This document shows positions 17,198-27,140 of a stretch of 64,000 bases of DNA, piece by piece. Within the stretch, counting starts at the first letter, position 1, and each line of letters opens with the position of its first letter. The position numbers and the translations under genes are program-made. Below the pieces are notes generated by a model, which had not been told where the DNA came from, made no database searches, and saw nothing but the letters and a program-made list of their open reading frames with translations. The DNA comes from JAVJRN01 sp040218415 (GTDB lineage Bacteria; Bacteroidota; Bacteroidia; Cytophagales; Cyclobacteriaceae), in contig JAVJRN010000066.1 in assembly GCA_040218415.1 (NCBI GenBank), positions 1 through 64,000 of the forward strand, in the 5' to 3' direction.

Positions 17198-17992
17198 TCA
17201 TTTGGCCAAATTCAATATTCTCACGGCCCCTCTCATTACAAAAGCGAAAACAATGCCGCCAATCGCCAGATCCGGCCACTTACTGTCCAGAAAATAAACC
17301 AGTACACCAGCCAGGATTACTCCGCCATTCACAATAATATCGTTAGAAGTAAATATCGCACTGGCTTGCATGTGAGCTTCTTCACTTTTAGCCTTGTTGA
17401 TTAGCCAGAGCGAAACTAAGTTGCCCACTAAAGCGAACAGGGAAACAATGATCATCCATTGGAACAAAGGCGTTTCGCTTTCACTGAAAAATCTGCGTAA
17501 TACTTCTGAAAAGCCTAAGAGTGCCAAACCCATTTGAAAATAACCACTGATTTTGGCTACTTGTTTCTTGCGAGACATAGTTGCACCTACGGCCAATAAA
17601 CTCAACCCGTAAACAATGGAATCCGCCAGCATATCCAGAGAGTCGGCAATTAAGCCCATTGAACGAGAAATCCATCCAGTAGTCATCTCTATTACAAAGA
17701 AGCCGAAATTGATGCCCAATACCCACCATAGTATTCTTCGCTGTTGGGATTCGTCAGCAACCAATGGCAACTCGGCTTCATCTTCCGTATTTTCCAACCG
17801 GTCGTTTAGTTTGAGTTCACTGATGGCTTGATGAATTTTTTCAACTCCTTCAGTGTGATATACATCCAATTTACGATTAGGGATATCAAATGAAAGTTGC
17901 TTTACCTCAATATAAGATTCCAACTTCATACGTATCATCTGCTCCTCTGAGGGGCAGTCCATTTTGCTGATATGGAAGGTGGTTTTCTTCAT
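17198..17992 (-). CDS. Cation diffusion facilitator (CDF) exporter with N-terminal HMA-like domain
   Basis: The 264-residue protein starts with an HMA-like domain (FHISKMDCPSEEQMIR, only one Cys of the usual CxxC), followed from about residue 85 by the CDF membrane part. The first metal-site motif is DSLDMLADS near residue 137, and a second half-site (FTSNDIIVN) occurs near residue 213. The usual C-terminal cytoplasmic domain is missing, so the protein is short for the family. It probably exports divalent cations such as Zn2+ or Co2+ to the periplasm, feeding the Czc pump. It is the last gene of the operon, 5 bp after the DUF3703 gene. Confidence 0.85.
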   Translation of the reverse strand: MKKTTFHISKMDCPSEEQMIRMKLESYIEVKQLSFDIPNRKLDVYHTEGVEKIHQAISELKLNDRLENTEDEAELPLVADESQQRRILWWVLGINFGFFVIEMTTGWISRSMGLIADSLDMLADSIVYGLSLLAVGATMSRKKQVAKISGYFQMGLALLGFSEVLRRFFSESETPLFQWMIIVSLFALVGNLVSLWLINKAKSEEAHMQASAIFTSNDIIVNGGVILAGVLVYFLDSKWPDLAIGGIVFAFVMRGAVRILNLAK

Positions 17993-17997
17993 CCTAT

Positions 17998-18378
17998 TTA
18001 TGCGAGCGGCTTTACTCCTGATTTTTTGAACATATCCATGATTTCATCGGGAATTGTCATCGGCTTTAGCGGAGCTACATTTGCGCCTCCAGTATTTCCA
18101 ACGGGAATATGACCTACAAATGATTTTACTCCTCCAATCAAGAGCCTCGGAATCTGGCCAATTATTTCTCTTCGATTTTTTATATGAATACCAAACAGAA
18201 GCATTTTCCAGTGCACATAACTATGGTGGTATGGGTATGCCTGACCTAATATATGAGCTCTTTCCAAATGACTCCACGCAGTGTGCAAATCGTTTTTATT
18301 TTTATTTAACCTGTACTTATTAAGCTCTTCCTCAAAGTAGGGTTTGAGGGATTTGGGCATCCTTGTATTTAGTTTCAT
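17998..18378 (-). CDS. DUF3703 family protein
   Basis: The 126-residue soluble protein contains WSHLERAHILGQAYPYHHSY and a HWKMLLFGI segment, the DUF3703 pattern. Clustered His, Glu and Trp residues could bind a divalent metal. DUF3703 genes are commonly found beside Czc/CDF efflux genes, but no biochemical role is known to me. It lies between the P1B-4 ATPase (18 bp) and the CDF exporter (5 bp), clearly in the same operon. Confidence 0.85.
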   Translation of the reverse strand: MKLNTRMPKSLKPYFEEELNKYRLNKNKNDLHTAWSHLERAHILGQAYPYHHSYVHWKMLLFGIHIKNRREIIGQIPRLLIGGVKSFVGHIPVGNTGGANVAPLKPMTIPDEIMDMFKKSGVKPLA

Positions 18379-18396
18379 CTTGTTAGTTTTAATACC

Positions 18397-20889
18397 TCAC
18401 TTTTTATAAGCCAACAATCTCAGTGCATTAAATACTACTAATAATGTAGAGCCTTCATGAATCAACACGGCAGGCCCGATGGTAGCAATACCGGAAATCG
18501 TAAGTGGTATTAAAATAGCAACTATTCCCAAACTAACCCAGAGGTTTTGCCTGATAATTCTTTTGGCTTTTCTACTTAATCCGATGGCAAAAGGTAATGC
18601 TTCCAGCTTATCGCCCATGAGGGCAATATCGGCTGTTTCTAAAGCCACATCGCTACCAGCAGCACCCATGGCAATGCCCACGGTACTGTTGGCCATGGCT
18701 GGGGCATCATTTACACCATCACCTACCATTGCTACTTTAGATTCTTGTTCTTTCAATTTTTTTATGGCATCCACTTTTTCTTCTGGCAATAGACTGCCCC
18801 ATGCGTCTGTCAGCCCAATTTCTTTGGCCACAGCATCAGCTACTTTCTGGTTATCACCAGTAAGCATGATCATACGCTTGATGCCCAGTTTTTTTAATTG
18901 TTCTAGCGTGTTTTTTGCTTCTTTTCTGGGTGTGTCCATCAGGGCAATGATGCCAATGTAGTCATCATTCTGACGGATCAGCATGGTGGTATTGCCATCA
19001 GACTCTAATGATCTTACTTTTTCTTCTATTTCCTTAGAAGGCTTCTTGTCATCCAGCGACTCAAATAGATCCAGATTTCCGATGTACACTTTGTTGTTGT
19101 CCAAATAGGCTTTGATCCCCTTCCCAAGCACAGCCTCTAGGTCTTTAGCTTCCGGTATGTCAACATCCTTGAGTCGCTCTTTCCCATCCCGAACCACGGC
19201 TTTTGCCAACGGATGGTCGCTTAAGGCTTCTACAGCTACAGCTATTTTCAACAATTCGTTTTCATTAATATCTCCAAGAACCACCAGTTTGGTAAGTTTT
19301 GGCTTGCCTTCCGTTAGCGTTCCTGTTTTGTCAAAAGCCAAGGCGGTGAGTACACCTAAATCTTCCAACGGACGACCACCTTTGATAAGCACACCACTTT
19401 TGGCTGCCCTTGCAACACCACTTAGCACTGCACTTGGTGTAGCTATGGCCAAAGCACACGGGCTGGCAGCAACCAGTACGGCCATGGCTCGGTAGAAGCT
19501 TTCGCTAAAGGTTTCATCAATGACCAGAAAAGCGAAATTTAGAATAACGACCAGTATCAATACTGCTGGTACAAAATACTTCTCAAATTTATCAGTGAGT
19601 CGCTGCGTAGGTGATTTCTGGGTCTGGGCTTCATTCACCAGTTTCACTAAGCGGGAGAGGGTAGAGTCGTTAGCTACTTTTATCACTTTGATCTCCAGCG
19701 TATTGTTGCCATTGATGGTGCCGGAGAAAGCGCGGTTTGCGTCTCTGATGTCCTTTTCCTTTGACCAATCTTTATCAGGATTGTCTACTGGTTCTTTATC
19801 TACTGGTACACTTTCCCCAGTTATAGGTGCTTGATTTACGCTACTCGTACCGCTTATAACCACACCATCGGCTGATATTTTGCTATTGGGCTTCACCACG
19901 ATGATGTCGCCTATGCTCAATTCCTCAATACCGACTTCTTCAGTCTTACCATTTCTCTTAAGCAATGCTGTTTTAGGAGCGAGTTCTGCCAAAGCAGCAA
20001 TGGATTTACGGGCTTTGTTCATGGCGTAGTGTTCCAGCGCATGCCCCATGCTGAAAAGAAAGAGCAGCAAAGCACCTTCCGCCCATTCCCCAAGAATAGC
20101 TGCACCAATTGCTGCTACTAGCATCAGAAAGTCAATCTCAAACCCACCTTTCGCTACTGTTTGAACTGCTTCTTTGGCAGTAAAAAAGCCGCCAAAGAAA
20201 TAAGCTGTGATGTAAAGTGACAGGCTCACCCAAGATGGAATTGTTTCAATAAAAGAAAGTCCGAACCCAATGCCTAGCAGTGCTCCACATATAATGGAAA
20301 AGATCAGCTCCGTATTTTTACCGAAAACGCCTCCATGCGAATGTTCATGTTCTTCGCCTTCCTTATGGTCATGTTCTTTTTCTTCGGTTTCTTGTTGCTC
20401 AGGTTTATTGGCTTCCTCAAGAAATCGTTCTGCACTTACCTGCGTATCAGGAATGTCCAGGCCTTCTTTTCGCAATGCTTTAAATATTTCTGTTTCATCT
20501 TTTTTTGTGGTATCAAACTCTACCCGCACCATGCCAGATGCAGATACTGAGGCTTCCAAAATCCCATCTATTCCCTGAAGATTTCGCTCAATCTGCCGGG
20601 CATGGCGTGTATGGCGAATGCCTTCCACTTCTATGAGTTTATGTCCAAACTTTTGAGTGATTTCCGCTCCGGTTTGCTCCGCTAGCGACTGGATACGACC
20701 TATGGAGATCAACTCAGGGTCGTAATGAAAACAGAGCTGCGGGATGCCATTATCTGTTTCATCAGACACATGCACTTTTTCAAGACCTTCCTGGCCTTGA
20801 AGCTGCTTAATGAGTTTTTCCACACATTGATCCTTCTCATCCGGTACTTCGGGCAGGAGAAGCGGTATTTTTATTTGTAGTTTTTTCAT
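18397..20889 (-). CDS. P1B-4-type metal ATPase (Co/Zn/Fe class)
   Basis: The 830-residue protein has two degenerate HMA-like folds without CxxC at the N-terminus (about 1-75 and 85-150), a His/Glu-rich linker (about 172-186), the TGES A-domain loop (about 357), an SPC motif (476-478), the DKTGT phosphorylation site (520-524), GDGVNDAPA and a C-terminal HEGST motif (811-815). SPC together with HEG(G/S)T defines subgroup P1B-4, described for Co2+, Fe2+ and Zn2+, rather than the CPC-type Zn/Cd or Cu pumps. It moves metal to the periplasm for the CzcABC pump. It is 55 bp after czcB. Confidence 0.9.
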   Translation of the reverse strand: MKKLQIKIPLLLPEVPDEKDQCVEKLIKQLQGQEGLEKVHVSDETDNGIPQLCFHYDPELISIGRIQSLAEQTGAEITQKFGHKLIEVEGIRHTRHARQIERNLQGIDGILEASVSASGMVRVEFDTTKKDETEIFKALRKEGLDIPDTQVSAERFLEEANKPEQQETEEKEHDHKEGEEHEHSHGGVFGKNTELIFSIICGALLGIGFGLSFIETIPSWVSLSLYITAYFFGGFFTAKEAVQTVAKGGFEIDFLMLVAAIGAAILGEWAEGALLLFLFSMGHALEHYAMNKARKSIAALAELAPKTALLKRNGKTEEVGIEELSIGDIIVVKPNSKISADGVVISGTSSVNQAPITGESVPVDKEPVDNPDKDWSKEKDIRDANRAFSGTINGNNTLEIKVIKVANDSTLSRLVKLVNEAQTQKSPTQRLTDKFEKYFVPAVLILVVILNFAFLVIDETFSESFYRAMAVLVAASPCALAIATPSAVLSGVARAAKSGVLIKGGRPLEDLGVLTALAFDKTGTLTEGKPKLTKLVVLGDINENELLKIAVAVEALSDHPLAKAVVRDGKERLKDVDIPEAKDLEAVLGKGIKAYLDNNKVYIGNLDLFESLDDKKPSKEIEEKVRSLESDGNTTMLIRQNDDYIGIIALMDTPRKEAKNTLEQLKKLGIKRMIMLTGDNQKVADAVAKEIGLTDAWGSLLPEEKVDAIKKLKEQESKVAMVGDGVNDAPAMANSTVGIAMGAAGSDVALETADIALMGDKLEALPFAIGLSRKAKRIIRQNLWVSLGIVAILIPLTISGIATIGPAVLIHEGSTLLVVFNALRLLAYKK

Positions 20890-20944
20890 GATTTATTTTT
20901 TCTAATGAATCCTTTATCACCAGTACACTTAAAGATTCTTATAA

Positions 20945-22147
20945 TTAATGTCCATGACCACCACCTTCTTCCTCACTATTTTTGGCTGTGGCCAGTAGGG
21001 TGAAGGCACCTTTGGATACTAACTTTACCGTGCTCATTTCTGTTGAGGAATCCACCAGCGATATTTCTGTGTACTTATCCTCTGTATAGCCTTTGATGAC
21101 TTCCAACATTTCAAAGTCATGCACAGTTTTTCCGTTTTCGGTTCGTTGGTCAGTGTAAGCAAAAATGTAGTACTTGCCTCCAAAGCGCACCACTGATGGT
21201 TCAGGTACAGTCCACACATCATTGCTGTCTGTTTCTACTTTAGCAGTCACGTACATCCCTGGAAGCAGGTCTTCATACATCTGCTCCAAGTGGCCATGTA
21301 CTGTTACTGAGCGGTCTTCCCTTACGCTACTGCCCAGTAGAAACACCTCGGCTTCCCGCCATTGGTCAGGGGTATTTGCCAGAGTAAAACGAATGCGCTG
21401 GCCTTTCCTGATTTTTGGAATATCGTTTTCATATACCGTCAATTCCACATGCAAATCTTCTGCATTGGTAATGTCCATGATCACATCCTGAGGATTGATG
21501 TATTTGCCCCTATTGGTATAGACTTCTCGTACAGAACCAGTGACAGGCGAATAAATACTAACAGAAGTAGCAACTATCCCGTCACGGATTTTAGCCAGAT
21601 TAATACCGATTAGTTTTAGTCGGGCCTCCATGGTTTTAATCTTGGCTTCATTAGCCAAATAGTTGCTTTTAGCTTGTTGGAAACTTTTGCCTGATGCTAC
21701 TTTTTCACTATACAATTCCTGCTGACGATCAAACTCTGCTTTCAAAAATTCCTGATTGGCCAAACCCTCCAGGTAATCTTGTTGAAACTGAATAAATTCC
21801 GGATTTTCAATAGTTGCCAATAACTGCCCTTTCTTCACGGAAGTGCCTGGTAGCATATCGATGTATTTTACAAAACCTCCATAAGGCATATTGATGGAAA
21901 TGTTACCTTGGGGAGGCACATCAATGATCCCGTTCACCATAAGCTCTGAACCTATGACACGTTTTTCAATAGACCCTAGTTCAATGTTTGCCTGATCGTA
22001 TTGAGCCTGCGTCAACTCAACAGCATTTTCTTCCTCATGATGTTCTTCATTCGCTGCTTCTTCCATTTTTGAATTGCAGGATGCCATGATCAGTATCATT
22101 GTGATCATGGTGAATAGGTTGCTGATATATTGAAATGTATTCTTCAT
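20945..22147 (-). CDS. czcB: CzcB-like periplasmic adaptor lipoprotein
   Basis: The 400-residue protein has a lipobox-like start (MILIMASCN, Cys near 24), a His/Glu-rich spacer (EEHHEEENAVELTQ) and the HlyD layout: biotinyl-lipoyl half (YGGFVKYIDMLPGTSVKKGQ), coiled coil (about 125-200), second lipoyl half and beta-barrel. It ends in EEEGGGHGH, a likely metal-binding tail. It connects the CzcA part and the outer-membrane part encoded together by the gene just upstream, from which it is separated by 18 bp. Confidence 0.9.
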   Translation of the reverse strand: MKNTFQYISNLFTMITMILIMASCNSKMEEAANEEHHEEENAVELTQAQYDQANIELGSIEKRVIGSELMVNGIIDVPPQGNISINMPYGGFVKYIDMLPGTSVKKGQLLATIENPEFIQFQQDYLEGLANQEFLKAEFDRQQELYSEKVASGKSFQQAKSNYLANEAKIKTMEARLKLIGINLAKIRDGIVATSVSIYSPVTGSVREVYTNRGKYINPQDVIMDITNAEDLHVELTVYENDIPKIRKGQRIRFTLANTPDQWREAEVFLLGSSVREDRSVTVHGHLEQMYEDLLPGMYVTAKVETDSNDVWTVPEPSVVRFGGKYYIFAYTDQRTENGKTVHDFEMLEVIKGYTEDKYTEISLVDSSTEMSTVKLVSKGAFTLLATAKNSEEEGGGHGH

Positions 22148-22165
22148 GTTTTTTTTCTTTAGTAA

Positions 22166-25100
22166 TTATTGAACACCTGCAATGAATTCTATTTGTATAA
22201 TGGTTTGGTTGTATTGATTGAGAATATCGAGATAATTGAACTGAACACTTAGTGCCCGGCTAAGTCCTTGCGTATACTCCACATAACCAATGTCACCGCT
22301 CTCAAAGCCTTTCTGAGCCTGCTTCAGGATCAATTCAGCTTGTGGCAGGGCATTCAGTTGATAATATTCCAAGCTGTTTTGAAATTTCTGGTATTGCTGG
22401 ATTAGTGATTCCAACCTGCCTTCCAGCTCATTGGAAGTTGCTTTCAATCTTGCCTCGCTTTCCTGCCTTTTCAGTTCACTGGCTTTAATGATAGAAGATT
22501 GCGATTTAGCCCCAAATATGGGAATGGCCACACCTACCTGAAAGCCCGTAAATCGGTCTCCTGAATTGAAGGTGACAGGATTACCATTGATGTCCTGATT
22601 AGGTCCATTGAGGGATTGGTTAAAATACCCCACTGTAAGATCGGGCATCAAGCGAGATCGTTCCACTGATTTTTCCCTCTCAGCCACTGCAATTTGCTGT
22701 CTGAACCAGGCAAGCGTAGGGTTATTGTTTACGTCAGCACTTTCGAGTAAAAAGGTGAGTTCCCTGGCTTCCAGACTATCTACAGCAATGTCCGCAACCG
22801 ACTCTACATTCAGTAGCGTTTTTAGCATGGTTTGATAAATCTCAATATCTGATTGATTCTGTGCCAGCATCACCTCGATTTCAGCTACTTGAGATTCGGC
22901 AGTGGCTTTTTCCAGTAAATTGCTTTCTCCTGTTTTATAGCGGAGATTGGCCGCCCGTACAAAGCGTTGGTATATGCTATCCTGTTCTAGTAACAAAGTG
23001 CGCTTACTCTTTTCTAACCAGAGGGTGTACCATGTGGCTTTCACTTGATTCACTAGCTCATTTTGAGTAGCCGTTCGCCTCCATTCACTTGCCTCTATTT
23101 GGGCTTTAGCCAATTGATTTTGATTGGCATAAACTGTGGGAAAAGCAAAACTTTGACTGATGTTGAATTGATTATCATTGTCATAAATACTATTGTATTG
23201 ACCATGTGTAAGGCTAAGGTTGGTTTTTGGCAAGTTCCAACTTGCTCCTTTCAAAGCTTTTTCCTGCAGCGTTTGAAGGTCAGCTGCTTTTAGGCTGGGA
23301 TTATTGGCAATAGCCATTTGAATGGCCTCTTCTAACGACTGATAGACAATAGGCTTTTCTTGTGCCAAAACATTTGGTGTCTGGAAAAGCATTAAACCAA
23401 AAACCAGTGCTGTGACTACAGCTCCCGACTTTACTTTTATTCCTCGTTCGAAATAATAGTAGAGTATAGGAAGTACTACCAAGGTCAGGAAAGTTGCGGA
23501 AAGTAGACCTCCAATCACTACAGTGGCCAATGGTCGCTGTACTTCTGCACCGCCAGATTCGGAAAGCGCCATGGGAAGAAATCCCAGAGAAGCTACCGCA
23601 GCGGTCATGATGACAGGACGTAACCGGATACGAGTACCTTGGTAAATCCGTTCAAAGATGTCCGTAATTCCGTCCTTCTTCAGATGATTAAATTCACTTA
23701 TCAATACAATTCCATTCAAAACAGCAACACCAAAGAGGGCAATAAAACCTACACCTGCCGATATGCTAAAGGGCATTCCCCTTAGTGATAAGGCGAAAAT
23801 TCCTCCAATAGCTGATAGAGGGATAGCTGTGAAAATGAGAATACCCTGCTTGATCGAACCAAAGGTGAAGTAGAGCAATACAAAAATGAGTAAAAGAGCG
23901 AGGGGAACGGCATAGCTTAACCGCTCACGTGCTTCCACAAGGTTTTCAAACTGACCTCCGTAAGTCACAGAATAGCTGGGTGCCAATACGACAGCTTCAT
24001 CTATCTTCCCTCTCAGTTCTGTTACCACACTTTCTACATCCCTGTTACGAACATTGAAAGCCACAATAATTCTTCTTCTGGTATCGTCACGCTGGATTTG
24101 GTAGGGACCATCTTTAATCGCCACGTCTGCCACTTGGTAGAGCGGTATTTGGTGGCCGTCTTTGCGAGAGATGTAAAGATTTCGCACGGATTCAACATCG
24201 CTTCTGTTTACCTTTGATAAGCGTACTACCAAATCAAAACGCCTTTCATTTTCATAGACTAGACCAGCGGAAGCCCCTGCAAATGCTGCCTGTACCGAAC
24301 GATTGACATCCCTAATAGTCAAACCATATTTGGCCAACTGATCCCGTTTATAATTAATCACGATTTGTGGGATACCCGTGACTTCCTCAATGTATAAATC
24401 CACTGCACCTTCCACACTGGTAGCTATTTTTCCAATCTGTTCAGCATATTCGGAAAGTGCATTCAAGTCTTCTCCATAAATTTTTACCGCAACATCTTGC
24501 CGAACCCCTGTCATGAGTTCATTGAAACGCATTTGAATGGGTTGCTGAAAACCAAATGTCACACCTGGTATTACTGCCAAAGCTTCAGCCATTTTATTGG
24601 CCAATTCTTCTCTGTCCGATGCAGAAACCCATTCTGATTTGTTCTTCAGGATTATCATCAAGTCAGCAGCTTCCACAGGCATGGGGTCGGTAGGAATCTC
24701 GCCCGCACCAATCTTGGATACCACTTGCTCTACTTCAGGAAATTGTTCCAATAGAATCTTTTCGGCTTGGGTAGTAGCAAGAATGGTATTTTCCAGCGAA
24801 CTGCCTGTCATTACCCGTGTTTCTACAGCAAAGTCACCTTCTTCCAATGTGGGAACAAACTCTCCACCCATATTGGAAAACACCCAAAGAGAAATCCCGA
24901 ACAACCCTAAAACAACCACCAGAATTAATGGCCTTTTATGCATTGCCCAACGGATAGTTGGATTGTACAGTTTATGAAAAAAGCCCATGATCTTATCAGA
25001 GATATTAGGTTTGTATTCGGTCTTTTTGCTAAGGACAAGTGCAGACATCATTGGTACGTAGGTCAGTGAAAGAATGAAAGCTCCCAGGATGGCAAAGCTT

Positions 25101-26542
25101 ACTGTCTGAGCCATGGGGCCAAACATTTTACCTTCTGTACCTACCAATGCCAATATCGGTAAGTATACGATCAGGATGATGATTTCTCCGAATGCCGCTG
25201 AATTTCTGATTTTACTGGCCGATTGATACACTTCCTCATCCATTTCAGTTTGGGTGAGTTTTCTCCCTAGCTTCAACATGCCTAAATGATGTAGGGTTGC
25301 CTCTACAATGATCACTGCCCCGTCCACAATCAACCCAAAGTCAATTGCTCCAAGGCTCATCAGGTTGCCCGAAACACCAAAAAGGTTCATCATACCAAAG
25401 GCAAAGATCAATGCCAGGGGAATGACAGAAGCTACGATCAAACCAGCACGCAGATTACCCAATAGCAGCAACAGCACGAAAATAACAATCAAAGCACCTT
25501 CCGTAAGATTGGTGGTGACTGTGCCAATGGCAGTATCCACTAGCTTGGTTCTATCCAAAAATGGTTCTATCGTGACCCCTTCAGGGAGGGTTTTACGGAT
25601 TTCGTCAATTCTACTTTTTACATTGTCAATAACCTCTGCGGAATTTTCACCTTTCAACATCATTACAATAGCACTGACCACTTCACCTTCTCCATTTCGG
25701 GTAGTTGCTCCATAACGCACGGCACTACCGAGCTGAACCTTTGCCACATCCCTGATTAGCACAGGGATACCATCTGCATTGTTTTTGACCAGCATTTTAC
25801 GGATGTCGTCCAGATCACCCACTAGCCCCTCGCTACGAATGAAATAGGCGTTGAGATTTTTCTCAATGTAAGCCCCTCCGGTATTTTCGTTGTTTTCTTC
25901 TAATGCTTGAAAAATATCGGCAATAGAAATATTCATAGCCTTGAGTTTATTGGGATCAATGGCAATCTCATATTGCTTGAGAAATCCACCAAAGCTGCTT
26001 ACGTCCGCCACTCCAGGTGTTCCAAGCAATTGCCTACGGACGATCCAGTCCTGAATTGTGCGAAGCTCACGTGCGTCATACTGGTCTTCATAACCCGGTT
26101 CAGTACCAACCACATATTGGTAGATTTCACCCAAACCCGTAGTAATGGGAGCCATGCCTGGCTGTCCTACACCAGGAGGGATTTGCGCTTGCACATCGGC
26201 CAGGCGTTCATTTACTTGTTGGCGTGCCCAATAGACATCCACATCTTCTTTGAATACAATGGTTACTACTGATAACCCGAAGCGAGAGAATGAACGGATC
26301 TCATCAAGTTCCGGTATGGTGGCCATGGTAATCTCAATGGGAAAGGTGATCAATCGCTCCACTTCCTCAGCGGCTAGCGATGGCGAAGAGGTAATGACCT
26401 GTACCTGATTATTGGTTATGTCCGGCACGGCATCAATAGGAAGTCTCGTTAGTGAGTAGCCGCCCCAAATGATCAGACCTAAAGTGAGTAGGCCAATAAT
26501 CAATTTGTTTTTAACTGAAAATTGAATGATTTTATCCAGCAT
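22166..26542 (-). CDS. czcA: CzcA-CzcC fusion: RND pump joined to a TolC-family domain
   Basis: Residues 1 to about 1035 form a complete HME-RND pump (N-terminal LPIDAVPDITNNQVQVITS, MRFNELMTGVRQDVAVKIYG of the Czc type, last helix followed by YYFERGIKVK). Residues about 1034-1061 form a hydrophobic stretch ending TPNVLAQE, which looks like an internal signal peptide with an Ala-x-Gln cleavage site, and residues 1062-1458 form a TolC/CzcC-type outer-membrane factor. Fusions of this kind are known in Bacteroidota. Inner- and outer-membrane parts in one chain need cleavage or internal re-initiation to work. The pump exports Zn/Co/Cd-type cations. It heads the operon with czcB. Confidence 0.92.
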   Translation of the reverse strand: MLDKIIQFSVKNKLIIGLLTLGLIIWGGYSLTRLPIDAVPDITNNQVQVITSSPSLAAEEVERLITFPIEITMATIPELDEIRSFSRFGLSVVTIVFKEDVDVYWARQQVNERLADVQAQIPPGVGQPGMAPITTGLGEIYQYVVGTEPGYEDQYDARELRTIQDWIVRRQLLGTPGVADVSSFGGFLKQYEIAIDPNKLKAMNISIADIFQALEENNENTGGAYIEKNLNAYFIRSEGLVGDLDDIRKMLVKNNADGIPVLIRDVAKVQLGSAVRYGATTRNGEGEVVSAIVMMLKGENSAEVIDNVKSRIDEIRKTLPEGVTIEPFLDRTKLVDTAIGTVTTNLTEGALIVIFVLLLLLGNLRAGLIVASVIPLALIFAFGMMNLFGVSGNLMSLGAIDFGLIVDGAVIIVEATLHHLGMLKLGRKLTQTEMDEEVYQSASKIRNSAAFGEIIILIVYLPILALVGTEGKMFGPMAQTVSFAILGAFILSLTYVPMMSALVLSKKTEYKPNISDKIMGFFHKLYNPTIRWAMHKRPLILVVVLGLFGISLWVFSNMGGEFVPTLEEGDFAVETRVMTGSSLENTILATTQAEKILLEQFPEVEQVVSKIGAGEIPTDPMPVEAADLMIILKNKSEWVSASDREELANKMAEALAVIPGVTFGFQQPIQMRFNELMTGVRQDVAVKIYGEDLNALSEYAEQIGKIATSVEGAVDLYIEEVTGIPQIVINYKRDQLAKYGLTIRDVNRSVQAAFAGASAGLVYENERRFDLVVRLSKVNRSDVESVRNLYISRKDGHQIPLYQVADVAIKDGPYQIQRDDTRRRIIVAFNVRNRDVESVVTELRGKIDEAVVLAPSYSVTYGGQFENLVEARERLSYAVPLALLLIFVLLYFTFGSIKQGILIFTAIPLSAIGGIFALSLRGMPFSISAGVGFIALFGVAVLNGIVLISEFNHLKKDGITDIFERIYQGTRIRLRPVIMTAAVASLGFLPMALSESGGAEVQRPLATVVIGGLLSATFLTLVVLPILYYYFERGIKVKSGAVVTALVFGLMLFQTPNVLAQEKPIVYQSLEEAIQMAIANNPSLKAADLQTLQEKALKGASWNLPKTNLSLTHGQYNSIYDNDNQFNISQSFAFPTVYANQNQLAKAQIEASEWRRTATQNELVNQVKATWYTLWLEKSKRTLLLEQDSIYQRFVRAANLRYKTGESNLLEKATAESQVAEIEVMLAQNQSDIEIYQTMLKTLLNVESVADIAVDSLEARELTFLLESADVNNNPTLAWFRQQIAVAEREKSVERSRLMPDLTVGYFNQSLNGPNQDINGNPVTFNSGDRFTGFQVGVAIPIFGAKSQSSIIKASELKRQESEARLKATSNELEGRLESLIQQYQKFQNSLEYYQLNALPQAELILKQAQKGFESGDIGYVEYTQGLSRALSVQFNYLDILNQYNQTIIQIEFIAGVQ

Positions 26543-26576
26543 TTATATTGTTTTTTAAATGATGATACAAGGATTT

Positions 26577-26597
26577 GAAAGGGCAGAGAGTGCCCTT
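26577..26597 (-). terminator. Hairpin between the His-rich gene and czcA (possible attenuator)
   Basis: AAGGGCA and TGCCCTT form a perfect 7 bp stem with a 5-base loop, 35 bp ahead of the czcA start in the direction of transcription. No clear T-run follows, so it is more likely a pause, processing or attenuation element than a full terminator. Confidence 0.4.
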
Positions 26598-26697
26598 GAA
26601 GAAGAAATTACGAATAGACGTACGTGATTAGTAGACATCTCCAGGTTAGGGAGTTGTCCTTCAGTAAATCTGACTACACCTTAAAGAAAATCCGTAA

Positions 26698-27093
26698 TTA
26701 CGCTTGTTGAGGAGGCTGCAAGGGAGTTTCCAGGTAGATAGAAGAAAATGAAAATCGATAACCACAATTACCCGTTTCAACAAATTGGGTAGATGGAACC
26801 AAAGAATAACTCACGCTACCAGTAAAGACTACAGGAGCATGATGACACTGATGACTTCCATGAAAGGGCAGTTCTTCATGTTCTTCATCATCATGATGGT
26901 TATGACCAGACTCTTGATGAGCATAGTCTTCTAGAAAGAACTTCCAGAATGAATCATTATCCTTTTCCTGATGCTCCGAAAAGTGAGTCAACAGATTAGG
27001 GATTTTGGGAAGTTCGCAACATAGGTCCAATGTCATCACCAGTGCGGTCGCGATAAAGAGTGTTGATAACAATATGGATTTGATCCTATTCAT
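26698..27093 (-). CDS. His/Cys-rich small secreted protein, first gene of the Czc operon
   Basis: Taken from the ATG at 27093 the protein has about 131 residues: MNRIKSILLSTLFIA signal, a CCELPKIP segment, a His-rich middle (ESGHNHHDDEEHEELPFHGS), HQCHH, and a C-terminal ETPLQPPQQA tail. The longer frame starting at TTG 27126 would include the promoter -10 box and is rejected. The layout resembles HYC_CC_PP-type proteins that lead metal-efflux operons, with the metal residues replaced by His suitable for Zn/Co. It is probably a periplasmic metal buffer or sensor. It is followed by czcA after 155 bp. Confidence 0.8.
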   Translation of the reverse strand: MNRIKSILLSTLFIATALVMTLDLCCELPKIPNLLTHFSEHQEKDNDSFWKFFLEDYAHQESGHNHHDDEEHEELPFHGSHQCHHAPVVFTGSVSYSLVPSTQFVETGNCGYRFSFSSIYLETPLQPPQQA

Positions 27094-27101
27094 TGATATT
27101 A

Positions 27102-27136
27102 CAAATCTACAAAAAAATGAGTGCAACCAAATTGCA
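27102..27136 (-). promoter_or_regulatory. Promoter of the Czc operon with an inverted repeat over the -33 region
   Basis: On the minus strand TTTG (27128-27131) is followed after 18 bp by TAGATTTG (27102-27109), matching the Bacteroidota promoter. The -10 box ends 8 bp from the ATG at 27093, so the mRNA would be nearly leaderless. A 5-5-5 inverted repeat TGCAATTTGGTTGCA (27122-27136) covers the -33 box and could be the operator of the Fur-family regulator encoded immediately upstream. Confidence 0.6.
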
Positions 27137-27140
27137 AAGA

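Noticed and set aside
18397..20889. Second copper ATPase
   Set aside because: It has SPC rather than CPC and a HEGST motif, and no CxxC in the HMA-like region, so it belongs to the Co/Zn/Fe subgroup.
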